NCBI GenBank assembly: GCA_963729875.1
Contig: CAVSPR010000004.1
Coordinates: 992,001-1,056,000 of the forward strand
DNA length: 64,000 nt
Origin: DATBSL01 sp963729875
GTDB taxonomy: Bacteria; Acidobacteriota; Vicinamibacteria; Fen-336
Direction: 5' to 3'
Made by a program: the position numbers and the translations under genes
Shown here: positions 31,187-38,813 of the stretch, in pieces
Layout of the letters: every line of letters begins with the position of its first letter
How positions within the stretch are numbered: the first letter of the stretch is position 1
The notes under the pieces: model-generated
The model's input: only the letters and a program-made list of their open reading frames with translations
Told to the model about the DNA's origin: nothing
Databases searched by the model: none

Positions 31187-32031
31187 ATGAACGAGCTCAT
31201 GGAGACGAAGACGATCATCAAGGCCGACGAGAGCCTCTGCATCGGCTGCGGCGGCTGCATCCGTGCCTGTCCCGGAGGCCTGATCACCAAGGGGGAGGAG
31301 TTCCCCGTTCCGATCAAGAACGGCTGGGACCTCTGCATCGACTGCGGCCACTGCGTGGCCATCTGCCCGACCGAGGCCATGCACCAGCGCTCGATGGGGC
31401 CCGAGGACTGCGAGCCGATCGACATCCACCTGATCCCGAAGTGGGACCGGGTGAGGCAGTACCTGATCTCGAGGCGCTCCGTCCGCGCTACATCAAGAAG
31501 CCGGTCGAGAAGGACAAGATCCTGCAGCTGCTGGACGTGGCCCGCTGGGCGCCCAACGGGGCCAACCGCCAGGTCGTCCGCTGGCTCGTGGTCAACGATC
31601 CGGCCGAGGTCCACCGGATCGCCCAGATGACCATCGACTGGATGAAGGCGGTCAAGGAGAAGAACCCAGCTCTTTACCAGGAGGCCAACCTGGAGGTGTT
31701 CGTCGAAGCGTGGGACGGCGGCGAGGACCGCATTTCCCGGGGGGCTCCCTGCGTCATCCAGGCGCTGGCCCCGAAGGACGAGAGGACGGCGCCTCCCGCT
31801 GCCATGATCGCCATTCACCAGATTCAGCTGGCGGCACCCGGACTCGGCCTGGGAACGACCTTCACCGGCAGCATCAACACCGCCGCGCAAGCCTACCCGC
31901 CGCTGATCGAGGCGCTGAAGATACCGCAAGGACACGTGCCCTACGGGACGTTCGTGATCGGCTATCCCGCCGAGAAGTACCAGCGGGTTCCGGCGCGAAA
32001 GCCGGTCGACGTGACCTGGCACCAGGCGTAG
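31187..32031 (+). CDS. Ferredoxin-nitroreductase fusion protein, frameshifted
   Basis: Residues 10-75 hold two [4Fe-4S] motifs, CIGCGGCIRACP and CIDCGHCVAICP. After LISRRSVR near 31488 the frame changes and the nitroreductase fold continues: YIKKPVEKDKILQLLDVARW, APNGANRQVVRWLVVNDPAE, then GAPCVIQALAP and a Gly-rich LGLGTTFTGSINTAAQ. It is about 281 residues joined. Members of this ferredoxin-linked flavin group reduce small organic substrates using electrons from the clusters; the true substrate is unknown. It is in an apparent operon with the glucose dehydrogenase (3-bp gap). Confidence 0.87.
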
Positions 32032-32056
32032 CCGCCACCGACGGGAGGACGAGGAC

Positions 32057-32122
32057 CGGACGCAATCATAGCGAGCACGCGCAAGAAGGACGAAGAAGGC
32101 ATTCCGCTGCGCCTGCGGGCCA
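32057..32122. repeat. Intergenic repeat, copy 1
   Basis: Resembles 34124-34190: CGGACGC(A/G)ATCA, CGAGCA, AAGAAGG and the exact 15-mer GCATTCCGCTGCGCC, then GGGCCAG. It stands just before the ribosome site of the DszB-like gene, while the other copy stands before the outer-membrane protein gene. Confidence 0.5.
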
Positions 32123-32150
32123 GGGGATATTTTCAGGGGAGATGATGCAC

Positions 32151-33311
32151 ATGGCCGAAAGCAAGAAGCTCAGCACGGTGCCGTTGAACTGGAAAGAGGT
32201 GTACTTCACCAACTGCCCGATGGTGTCGGCCAACAACATCGACCAGGAGCTGGGGTGGTGCAAGACGGACTTCAAGAAGATCGGCGTCGACTACTCGTTC
32301 TTCCGGAGCCGCCGCGAGAACGACTTCTACCCGCACTACATCCACAACCTCGACAACCTGATCCGCTTCGGCGGCCTCTATCCGCCGATTCAGGTGAACG
32401 CCGACATCCGTCGGACGCGGCTCCTGGGCGCGACCTGGGTCTCCGAGGGCGGCTGCATGATGGTGCGGGCCGCGGATCCGATCTTCCGGATGAAGGACCT
32501 GAAGGGCAAGAAGATCGGCCTCTCGAAGAGCCTGAACACGATCAAGAACGACTGGTGGCGCATCACGGAGCACAAGGGCATCGAGAGCATGCTCCGCCTG
32601 AACGACATGACCATGGACGACGTGCAGATCGTGGAGTTCCCCTACCCGGACGACTGGTACGGCGACCCCAGGATGCTCGAGCCCATGATCAACCCGACCG
32701 ATCTCTGGGCCACACGCGACCACAAGCACGACCTGGCCTTCCGCCCGCTGGAGACGGCCCTGCTGAAGGGTGCGGTGGACGCGATCTACACCCTGAGCAA
32801 GCAGTTCCAGCACCTCCAGGAGGCGACGGGGAAGATCAAGGCGATCGAGGACCTCTCTCGGTACCCGGACTGGACCCTGCAGGTCGCCAACACCCCCGCC
32901 GTCATCACCTGCACCGACGTGATGGCGAAGGAGCACCCCGAGCTCGTCGTCACGTACCTGAAGAGCATGATCAAGGTCGGGCGCTGGGCCAACGAGCACA
33001 AGCGCGCCGCGGCGGTGATCCTCGACCGGCAGACGTACTACCGCGACGCCGAGGACACCTATCAGGGCATCAAGGACGTGGACATGGTGCCCAACCTGTC
33101 GCCCCAGAACCTGGCCGGCATCAAGCTCGGCAAGGACTTCATGCTGAGCCATGGCTACATGAAGAACGACGTCGACGTGGAGAAGTGGGCGGCGCCGGAG
33201 TTCCTCGAGCAGGCCGCGAAGGAACTGGTCGAGGAGCGTTGGAAGAAGGTCACCTCGGAGAAGCTCCCCGAGCCGTCTGAGCTGCAGGCGTCCACGCGGC
33301 TTCTCGGATAG
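32151..33311 (+). CDS. DszB-like sulfinate desulfinase candidate (SsuA/NMT1 fold, cytosolic)
   Basis: 386 residues; ATG 32151 is preferred because GGGGAG lies at normal spacing. The sequence follows DszB (2'-hydroxybiphenyl-2-sulfinate desulfinase): VYFTNCPMVSANN aligns with YSNCPVPNA, LIRFGGLYPP with YTRFGGEIPP, RTRLLGATW with RTRLLGITP, and the end KWAAPEFLEQ with QWAAPEFLNN. The residues reported for DszB catalysis are all kept: Cys22 (C27), His62 (H60), Arg72 (R70) and Gly75 (G73), with the same His-Arg-Gly spacing. There is no signal peptide, lipobox or ABC permease nearby, which argues against a transport-binding protein. Predicted product is sulfite from an aryl or alkyl sulfinate. The true substrate is unknown and no DszA/DszC is present in the window. 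Confidence 0.65.
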   Translation: MAESKKLSTVPLNWKEVYFTNCPMVSANNIDQELGWCKTDFKKIGVDYSFFRSRRENDFYPHYIHNLDNLIRFGGLYPPIQVNADIRRTRLLGATWVSEGGCMMVRAADPIFRMKDLKGKKIGLSKSLNTIKNDWWRITEHKGIESMLRLNDMTMDDVQIVEFPYPDDWYGDPRMLEPMINPTDLWATRDHKHDLAFRPLETALLKGAVDAIYTLSKQFQHLQEATGKIKAIEDLSRYPDWTLQVANTPAVITCTDVMAKEHPELVVTYLKSMIKVGRWANEHKRAAAVILDRQTYYRDAEDTYQGIKDVDMVPNLSPQNLAGIKLGKDFMLSHGYMKNDVDVEKWAAPEFLEQAAKELVEERWKKVTSEKLPEPSELQASTRLLG

Positions 33312-33349
33312 TCGGGAGGAAGCTCGCAGCAGTCCGAAGGGATCGGCGA

Positions 33350-33376
33350 GCCTCGCTGCGTCGGTCGCAGCGAGGC
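33350..33376. promoter_or_regulatory. Hairpin between the DszB-like and rhodanese genes
   Basis: GCCTCGCTGCG-TCGGT-CGCAGCGAGGC: a perfect 11-bp stem with a 5-base loop, 38 bases before the rhodanese ATG. No T-tract follows, so it is more likely an RNA-processing or expression-tuning hairpin than a simple terminator. Confidence 0.45.
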
Positions 33377-33413
33377 CCGCCGCTTCGAGTCGTCCCCACA
33401 GGAGGCCACGCAC

Positions 33414-34112
33414 ATGAAAGCGACTACGGTCGAGCCGAGGAGCATCGTGGAGCCGCTCGAGAGTGAACCCACCCGACGCGAGGCGCTGCTGGCAGCCGGG
33501 AAGATCGCTGCCGGTACGGCGCTTCTTTCCGTCAGCGCATCGGGGCGCGCGGACGCGACCGTCGCTCCCCCTCGCCAGGTGCCCGAGACGAATCGAACGA
33601 CCCTGGGCCTGTACGTGACCCCCGTGGAGGCCTATGAGATGTGGAAGGCCAACCCGGACCAGGTCCACATCATCGACGTCCGCACGTTCGAGGAGTACAT
33701 CTTCGTCGGGCACGCGGAGATGGCGAGGAACATTCCCCTGCTCTTTCCGAAGTTCGAGCTGCCCCCGGACACCAAGGGGCAGCCGGCCGCTCCCTCCGGC
33801 GGAAGACCGGCAGGCTGCTCCGGGGTGCCCAATCCCGAGTTCCTCTCCACCGTGAAAGGCCGGTTCGCTCCCACCGACACGCTCTTGATGATGTGCGCGA
33901 CCGGGGGCCGTGGGGCCATGGCGGTGAACCAGCTCGCCAAGGCCGGGTTCGTGAAGGTCTACAACATCGTCAACGGCCTGGAAGGGGACAAGGTCAACGA
34001 CCCGGGAAGCGTCTACCACGGGAAGCCCATGCGGAACGGCTGGAAGAACTGCGGGCTTCCCTGGACGTACTCCTTCGATCCGGACCTGATGTGGGTGTCC
34101 TCGCGCCCTTAG
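33414..34112 (+). CDS. Exported rhodanese-domain protein
   Basis: 232 residues. The N-terminus TRREALLAAGKIAAGTALLS has a twin-Arg-like export signal after a 20-residue leader, ending near SGRADA. The rhodanese fold shows VTPVEAYEMWKANPDQVHII, DVRTFEEYIFVGHAEMARNI and an active-site loop LMMCATGGRGAMAVN with the catalytic Cys. A Pro/Gly-rich insert with an extra Cys (GRPAGCSGVPNP) separates the two halves. Periplasmic sulfurtransferases pass sulfane sulfur between thiols; here it may serve the sulfur chemistry of the island. It begins 102 bp after the DszB-like gene. Confidence 0.87.
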   Translation: MKATTVEPRSIVEPLESEPTRREALLAAGKIAAGTALLSVSASGRADATVAPPRQVPETNRTTLGLYVTPVEAYEMWKANPDQVHIIDVRTFEEYIFVGHAEMARNIPLLFPKFELPPDTKGQPAAPSGGRPAGCSGVPNPEFLSTVKGRFAPTDTLLMMCATGGRGAMAVNQLAKAGFVKVYNIVNGLEGDKVNDPGSVYHGKPMRNGWKNCGLPWTYSFDPDLMWVSSRP

Positions 34113-34123
34113 AAGGGCCGCGG

Positions 34124-34190
34124 CGGACGCGATCACGACGAGCAAGGGGAAGAAGGCTGATAGAGCATTCCGCTGCGCCGCCGGGCCAGT
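34124..34190. repeat. Intergenic repeat, copy 2
   Basis: Partner of 32057-32122. It is followed at 34187 by AGTCGGGAGGA-C-GCTCGC, which also matches 33310-33328 after the DszB-like gene, so pieces of one intergenic sequence recur at three junctions of this cluster. Confidence 0.45.
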
Positions 34191-34275
34191 CGGGAGGACG
34201 CTCGCTCGTCTTCCCAAGGTCCCGTTGGATAGTCCGGACAGGCGCCCCGCTGAACCCAGGGGGCAGGAGGCCATC

Positions 34276-35001
34276 GTGAAGCGAGAGATTCTTCTGTGGG
34301 CCATAGTCGTGCTCGTCGCGGCCGGCGCGTGGACGCCGGCGGCCGCGCAGGCCCCGAGCGACGAGTGGGACGTCACGGTGGTGCCCTACTTCATGGGGGC
34401 CTCGATGAGCGGCACCACGGCGGTCCGTGGCCGGGAGGTCGACGTCGACGTGTCCGCGTCCGACATCTTCTCGAACCTCCAGTTCGGCGCCATGGGGCTC
34501 GTGGTCGCGCGGAAGGGCAAGTGGGGCCTCGGGGGGGACGCGATCTGGATGGCGCTCGGCACCACCGTGCGCAACACGAACGTCGACTTCAACCAGGGAG
34601 CGTTCGCCTTCTACGGGCTGCGCCGCCTGGGCGCCGCCGCCGACCTCACGCTCGGGATGCGCGTGAACACGCTGCAGGGCAAGCTGACCTTCAATGCGCT
34701 CGGCGTGAGCGTGAGCCAGGACAAGACCTGGGTCGATCCGCTCGTCGGCCTGACGCTGCGTTCGCCCGGGGAGCACCGCGTGCACCTGCAGGTCTACACG
34801 GAGATCGGCGGGTTCGGGGTGGGGTCCGACTTCACGTGGCAGATCTTCCCGACCCTCGGGTTCAAGTTCACCGACCACTTCTCGCTGGAAGCCGGATACC
34901 GCTGGCTCGACCTGGACTACGAGACGGGCGACGGGAACGAGCGGTTCGCCTACGACGTGCTGACCCAGGGGCCCGTCGGCGGGCTCGCCTTCCGGTTCTG
35001 A
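34276..35001 (+). CDS. Outer-membrane beta-barrel protein
   Basis: 241 residues from GTG 34276 with AGGAGG upstream. Signal peptide KREILLWAIVVLVAAGAW, cleaved near AAAQ. The mature part alternates polar and hydrophobic residues in strands (WDVTVVPYFMGASMSGTT, GLVVARKGKWGLGGDAIWMA, DHFSLEAGYRWLDLDYETGD) and ends in Phe (GLAFRF), the usual barrel-assembly signal. An eight-stranded OmpA/OmpW-like barrel is likely. Substrate unknown. Confidence 0.85.
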   Translation: MKREILLWAIVVLVAAGAWTPAAAQAPSDEWDVTVVPYFMGASMSGTTAVRGREVDVDVSASDIFSNLQFGAMGLVVARKGKWGLGGDAIWMALGTTVRNTNVDFNQGAFAFYGLRRLGAAADLTLGMRVNTLQGKLTFNALGVSVSQDKTWVDPLVGLTLRSPGEHRVHLQVYTEIGGFGVGSDFTWQIFPTLGFKFTDHFSLEAGYRWLDLDYETGDGNERFAYDVLTQGPVGGLAFRF

Positions 35002-35039
35002 GCGGCGGGGCGCTCGACTGATGGTCTCCGAACGGTGCG

Positions 35040-36295
35040 ATGGCAGCGGTCCTCCTGACCGCGCTGGCCCTGGCGGCGGGCAGCGCCGCACAGGAGGAGG
35101 CGCCGGCACAGGCGCCGGCGCCGGTGCAGGACACCGTCAGCCCCGCGGAGCCGACGAAGGACCTCTTCGACCTGCTGCGCGAGCTGCGTCACAAGCCGGC
35201 GCCGCCGCCGCCGGGGCCCGAGGACTACAAGAAGTGGATGGTCGCCGCCGCGCCGGTGCTCACCTACGGCCCGACGAGCGGCTTCGGCCTCGGCGTCGCG
35301 GGGAACATGGCCGTCTACCGGGGCTTCCCCGACACGACCCGCATCTCCTCGATCGTCGCCAGCGTGACGGCCACGACCAAGGAGCAGGTGCTCGTCAACG
35401 CGAAGATCAACGCGTCCGCGCTCGAACAACCGCTGGCACTTCGAGGGCGACAACCGCCTGTACTGGACGTCGCAGAAGACCTACGGCCTCGGCACGGACA
35501 CGGCGGAAGGCGCCGCGGTCGACCAGAAGTACGACTACTTCCGGTTCTACGAGACGCTCTACCGCCAGGTCGCGCGCAACACCTACCTCGGCGCGGGCTT
35601 CCTCTACAGCAATCACCGGGACGTCCGTCCGGCGGACGACGAGGCGGAGGCGGCGTGGCCCTCCTCGCCGTACGTCCTGTACTCCGAGCAGCACGGGTTC
35701 GACCCGGAGTCGCAGACCTCGGCCGGCCTCAGCCTGAACGCGCTCGTCGACAGCCGCGACGGGCCGATCAACCCGAGCCGGGGCTGGTACGCGAGGCTCA
35801 CCTACCGCGCGCTTCTTCGAGGGCTTCCTGGGCGGCGCGTCCAGCTGGCAGCAGCTCAGCTACGACGGCCGGACCTACGTCCGGCTGACCCGGGACGCGC
35901 GCCACCGGCTGGCGTTCTGGCTCGCCGGGGACTTCGTGGTCGCGGGCACGGCGCCGTACCTCGACCTGCCGGCGACGGGAATGGACACCTACGGCCGCGC
36001 CGGCCGAGGCTATCCGCAGGGCCGCTTCCGCGGGGAGAGCCTGGTGTACGGCGAGGCGGAGTACCGCTGGACCGCGACGAAGAACGGCCTGTTCGGGATG
36101 GTGGCGTTCCTCAACACGCAGACGTTCGGCAGCGACGAGACCGGGGAGAAGCTGTTCGACTCGTTCGCGACGGGAGCCGGGTTCGGGGTCCGGCTGATGC
36201 TCAACAAGCGCTCGCAGACCAACCTGTGCTTCGACGTCGGCTGGGGCAAGGGCGGCTCGCGCGCCGTGTACTTCGCCGTCCAGGAGGCGTTCTGA
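35040..36295 (+). CDS. BamA/Omp85-type outer-membrane protein, frameshifted
   Basis: Signal peptide MAAVLLTALALAAGSAAQ at ATG 35040 (an upstream start is possible), then PAPVLTYGPTSG-like FGLGVAGNMAVYRGFPDTTR. Frame changes near 35424 (ASAL to NNRWHFEGDNRLYWTSQKTY) and 35817 (ARLTYR to FFEGFLGGASSWQQL). Each is explained by one extra base. YEARLVDSRDG-like LNALVDSRDGPINPSRGWY is the D15/Omp85 barrel signature, and the chain ends RAVYFAVQEAF. About 418 residues with no POTRA repeats, so it is a surface-antigen-type barrel rather than BamA itself. Confidence 0.82.
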
Positions 36296-36306
36296 GAGGA
36301 GAGACG

Positions 36307-37005
36307 ATGACTCGAAAGGCTCGTGAAGCGGCCCTCGTCGGGCTGGCGCTGGCGCTCGCGGCGGGAACCCCCGCCGCCGCGCAGGACCTGCAGCAGAAGC
36401 TCGCGGCGGCGAAGCAGAACGCCGCGCAGAACCAGCAGGCGCTGCGCTCGTACGGCTGGATCGAGAAGGTGGAGCTCAGCCTCAAGGGGGAGGTCAAGAA
36501 CACCGCCGTCAACTCCTGCCGCTACGGCGCCGACGGCAAGGTGCAGAAGACCGCGGTCGTGGAGCCGCCCCCGCCCGAGAAGAAGCGCGGCCTGCGGGGA
36601 AAGGTGATCGAGAAGAAGAAGGGCGAGATGAAGGCGGAGCTCGAGGCGGCCACCGCCCTCGTCCACCAGTACGTGCCGCCCGACCCGGGGATGATGCAGG
36701 TCGTGATGAACGCGGGCACGGCCTCGCTGGCCCAGGCGGGGCCGGGCGTCCTGGTGCTCAAGTTCCCCGGGTACGTGAAGCCGGGCGACGCGCTGTCGCT
36801 GACGTTCGATTCGGCGGTGAAGTCGCTCCGGCAGCTGGACGTGTCCACGTACCTCGACACCCCGGAGAGCCCGGTGACGCTGAAGGTCGCCATGCAGTCG
36901 CTGCCCGGCGGGACGCGCTACCCGGGCAGCGTCGTCCTCGGGATGCCGGCCAGCCAGGTCGAGGTCCGGGTCACGAACAGCTCCTACCAGAAGCTCGCTC
37001 CGTAA
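36307..37005 (+). CDS. Secreted 'NQQALRSYTW'-family protein, full length
   Basis: 232 residues from ATG 36307 (GAGGAGA upstream). Signal peptide to AAAQ, then DLQQKLAAAKQNAAQNQQ, LRSYGWIEKVELSLKGEVKN, CRYGADGKVQKT. A Lys-rich stretch (KKRGLRGKVIEKKKGEMKAE) leads to a C-terminal domain (VLVLKFPGYVKPGDALSLTF, SVVLGMPASQVEVRVTNSSY). It aligns over its first 85 residues with the short gene at 21283. No function is known for the family. It is immediately followed by the DUF2490 gene, whose ATG directly follows its stop. Confidence 0.78.
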   Translation: MTRKAREAALVGLALALAAGTPAAAQDLQQKLAAAKQNAAQNQQALRSYGWIEKVELSLKGEVKNTAVNSCRYGADGKVQKTAVVEPPPPEKKRGLRGKVIEKKKGEMKAELEAATALVHQYVPPDPGMMQVVMNAGTASLAQAGPGVLVLKFPGYVKPGDALSLTFDSAVKSLRQLDVSTYLDTPESPVTLKVAMQSLPGGTRYPGSVVLGMPASQVEVRVTNSSYQKLAP

Positions 37006-37733
37006 ATGGCGGGCGGGTCGCCGCACACCCGCCGAGTGCTGCGCGGGCTCGCGGTCCTGTGCGCGTGCCTGGCCTCGGCGGCACCGCGTCGCCGACGATC
37101 CCTGGGAGTTCTGGCCCGAGGGCCAGCTCTACGTCGGGCTGAACCCGAGGACGCGGGTGTTCCTGAACGCGGCCTACGCGAAGGGCAAGGAGTCCGACGA
37201 GAGGTCGCTGGACACGGCCGCGTACCTCGACATCTCGTTTCTGCCGATCGGGCCGCGGCGGCGGCACGCCTTCAAGACCGAGGACTGGCAGCGCGGCCGC
37301 TACTTCTGGGCGCGGGTGGGGTACGACCGCATCTTCAAGGTCACCGAGGCCGAAGGCACGCGTCGGTGGCGGAGGACCGGGGCATCCTCTCGCTCTGGGG
37401 CAAGGTTCCGCTGCCGGCAACGTCTGGCTCGAGAGCCGCGCGAGGGTCGACTTGCGGTGGATCGGCGACGAGTACTCGAACCGCTACCGCTTGCGGGTGG
37501 AGGCCACGCGGGAGTTCACCGTGGCCGGTCATGCGGTCGTTCCGTACGTCAACGTCGAGTGGTTCTACGACACGCGCTACGACGGGTGGGCCCGGACGCT
37601 CTACCAGGCGGGCCCCGAGGTCACCGTGAACAAGCACTTGCGGTTCGAGCTCTTCCTGGCTCAGCAGACGGACCGACTCCCGGGCGTCTCGCGCCTGAAC
37701 GCGTTCGGCGTCGTGGCCAAGGGCTACTTCTGA
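37006..37733 (+). CDS. DUF2490 outer-membrane protein, frameshifted
   Basis: Starts MAGGSPHTRRVLRGLAVLCA, a signal-type N-terminus. The frame then changes at about 37085 (to DDPWEFWPEGQLYVGLNPRT), 37370 (to SVAEDRGILSLWGKVPLPA) and 37425 (to NVWLESRARVDLRWIGDEYS). The last part, HAVVPYVNVEWFYDTRYDGW and RTLYQAGPEVTVNKHLRFEL, is characteristic of DUF2490, a 10-12-strand outer-membrane barrel of unknown role. It ends LNAFGVVAKGYF. The number of breaks makes true pseudogenisation possible, but all segments keep family-like sequence. Confidence 0.72.
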
Positions 37734-38196
37734 GGTTCGCCGGTGTCTCCGCTCCAGCGCCGGGCGCGCGACGCTCCCTCAGCGCAGCCGCGCGCGCTGG
37801 GCCTTCGGCTTGGTGCCGTTCGCGAAGTGGAAGTGGAAGCCGTAGTCGGGGCTCCAGCTCATTGCCCAGATCGGTGACGCCGTACGGCGCGTGGCCGGCA
37901 CCCACCTTCGCAGGTCGAGGGTGGCCGCCCACCAGTCCCCGTCGGTCCCCTGGGCGTATGTCGAGAAGGTGCTGCCCCACGTCGACGAGACCTTCCCCGA
38001 CGTCGTCTCCATCGCCCGTACGCCTCTCATCCCCGGCAGCAACGCCGACGAGGAGCACATCCGGGCGGTCCTGGCCTTCATCCGCCCGCCTTCGGGCGGG
38101 GCGGAGACGCGAAGTGACACCACACGACGACGTCTACGAGCGCCTCTGGCCGCGCCCGCGGACCGCGGAAGGCAAGGAGTAGAGGGACCGGCGCGA

Positions 38197-38391
38197 TCAG
38201 GTCCGCCCGCGCTCCGTCAGCAGCCACTCGTAAGCCGGCAGCATGTCGACGCCCGGCATCCGCAAGGGCGCCAGCGCGTCGCGGCTGAGAACCAGGAGCT
38301 TGCGCTCCGCGCGCGGATGAACGGCGGCGGCAGCGGACAACGCGCGCACCGCGCGCTGCAGCGTCTCGGGGCGCGACGGGTCGGCGCACAG
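38197..38391 (-). pseudogene. C-terminal remnant of an AAA ATPase (DUF4143-like)
   Basis: Reads LCADPSRPETLQRAVRALSA, then RKLLVLSRDALAPLRMPGVD and MLPAYEWLLTERGRT-stop. The layout (Gln/Leu-Val-Cys-Asp...ETxxREVxAL, ending in xxPAxxWLL) is that of the C-terminus of AAA_14/DUF4143 ATPases. An in-frame stop lies just upstream, so it is a fragment. Confidence 0.4.
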
Positions 38392-38392
38392 G

Positions 38393-38480
38393 CTGGTGCG
38401 TCAGTGCCTGCGAAACCCCGCGGGGAGCTTCAGCGTCCACCGGCTGCACCGGGTCCTGAAGTCGCAAGGGCACGTCGTCC
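38393..38480 (+). pseudogene. Internal remnant of an AAA ATPase (DUF4143-like), opposite strand
   Basis: Reads LVRQCLRNPAGSFSVHRLHR-VLKSQGHVV, resembling the middle winged-helix of the same ATPase family (NPxSxFSVNxLxxxLKSQGxxV). It lies head-to-head with the C-terminal remnant on the other strand, which implies an inversion or two separate insertions. Confidence 0.35.
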
Positions 38481-38613
38481 ACCGTCGGGCCGGTGGGCGG
38501 GGTCATTTGGGCTTGTCGATCCACGAATACTGCCACGCCGCCGAGGCGATCTTGTAGTCGCCCCCGAACCGGATGTAGGCGCCGCGTTCAGCTCCCGCAA
38601 GTTGTTGTTGGGG

Positions 38614-38659
38614 TTGGTGGACCGCGCGGGGCTCGAACCCGCGACCTCCTGATTGCGAA
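38614..38659 (-). repeat. 46-bp direct repeat within tRNA-Ala (attachment-site-like)
   Basis: Partner of 21103-21148. It runs from the anticodon loop to one base past the encoded CCA. The intact tRNA at this end and the stump at the other match an element integrated downstream of the tRNA, i.e. to its left in this window. Confidence 0.85.
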
Positions 38660-38690
38660 CCAGGCGCTCTCCCAGCTGAGCTAGCGGCCC
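38615..38690 (-). tRNA. tRNA-Ala(CGC)
   Basis: A 76-base cloverleaf read on the minus strand. Acceptor GGGCCGC pairs with GCGGTCC and contains the G3:U70 wobble that identifies alanine tRNA. D-stem GCTC/GAGC; anticodon stem CCTGG/TCAGG with loop TTCGCAA, anticodon CGC; T-stem GCGGG/CCCGC with loop TTCGAGC; discriminator A and an encoded CCA. Confidence 0.95.
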
Positions 38691-38704
38691 TCGAAGGGAC
38701 AAAA

Positions 38705-38734
38705 AGAATAGCAGACGGGCGGGCGGCGAGGCAA
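38705..38734 (-). promoter_or_regulatory. Promoter of tRNA-Ala
   Basis: On the minus strand TTGCCT, an 18-base spacer, then TGC-TATTCT (extended -10) ends 14 bases before the mature tRNA 5' end. Both hexamers match the sigma-70 consensus at four of six positions. Confidence 0.55.
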
Positions 38735-38754
38735 ACGTGCGGCCGCTCCGATTC

Positions 38755-38763
38755 TGCTACAGT
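38755..38763 (+). promoter_or_regulatory. Candidate extended -10 element for the GTPase gene
   Basis: TGC-TACAGT, 50 bases before the GTPase ATG. No convincing -35 element is visible. It diverges from the tRNA promoter. Confidence 0.35.
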
Positions 38764-38813
38764 TTGCGGGCTCGGCCCTGGCGTTCCGGGGCCGGCGTGC
38801 GGAGGGGCCCGGG

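Larger units (their letters stand above)
37734..38614. other. Gene-poor island edge with decayed coding fragments
   Basis: 881 bp without an intact gene. The minus strand at 37779-37950 has strongly codon-biased sequence (DGDWWAATLDLRRWVPATRR, SPDYGFHFHFANGTKPKAQR) and the plus strand at about 37960-38100 also reads plausibly (VDETFPDVVSIARTPLIPG). At 38503-38600 the minus strand encodes a C-terminal fragment GAYIRFGGDYKIASAAWQYS ending WIDKPK-stop, cut off at the tRNA boundary. None can be named. Confidence 0.45.

Noticed and set aside
32151..33311. Annotation as an ABC-transporter substrate-binding protein
   Set aside because: No signal peptide, lipobox, permease or ATPase gene; desulfinase active-site residues fit better.
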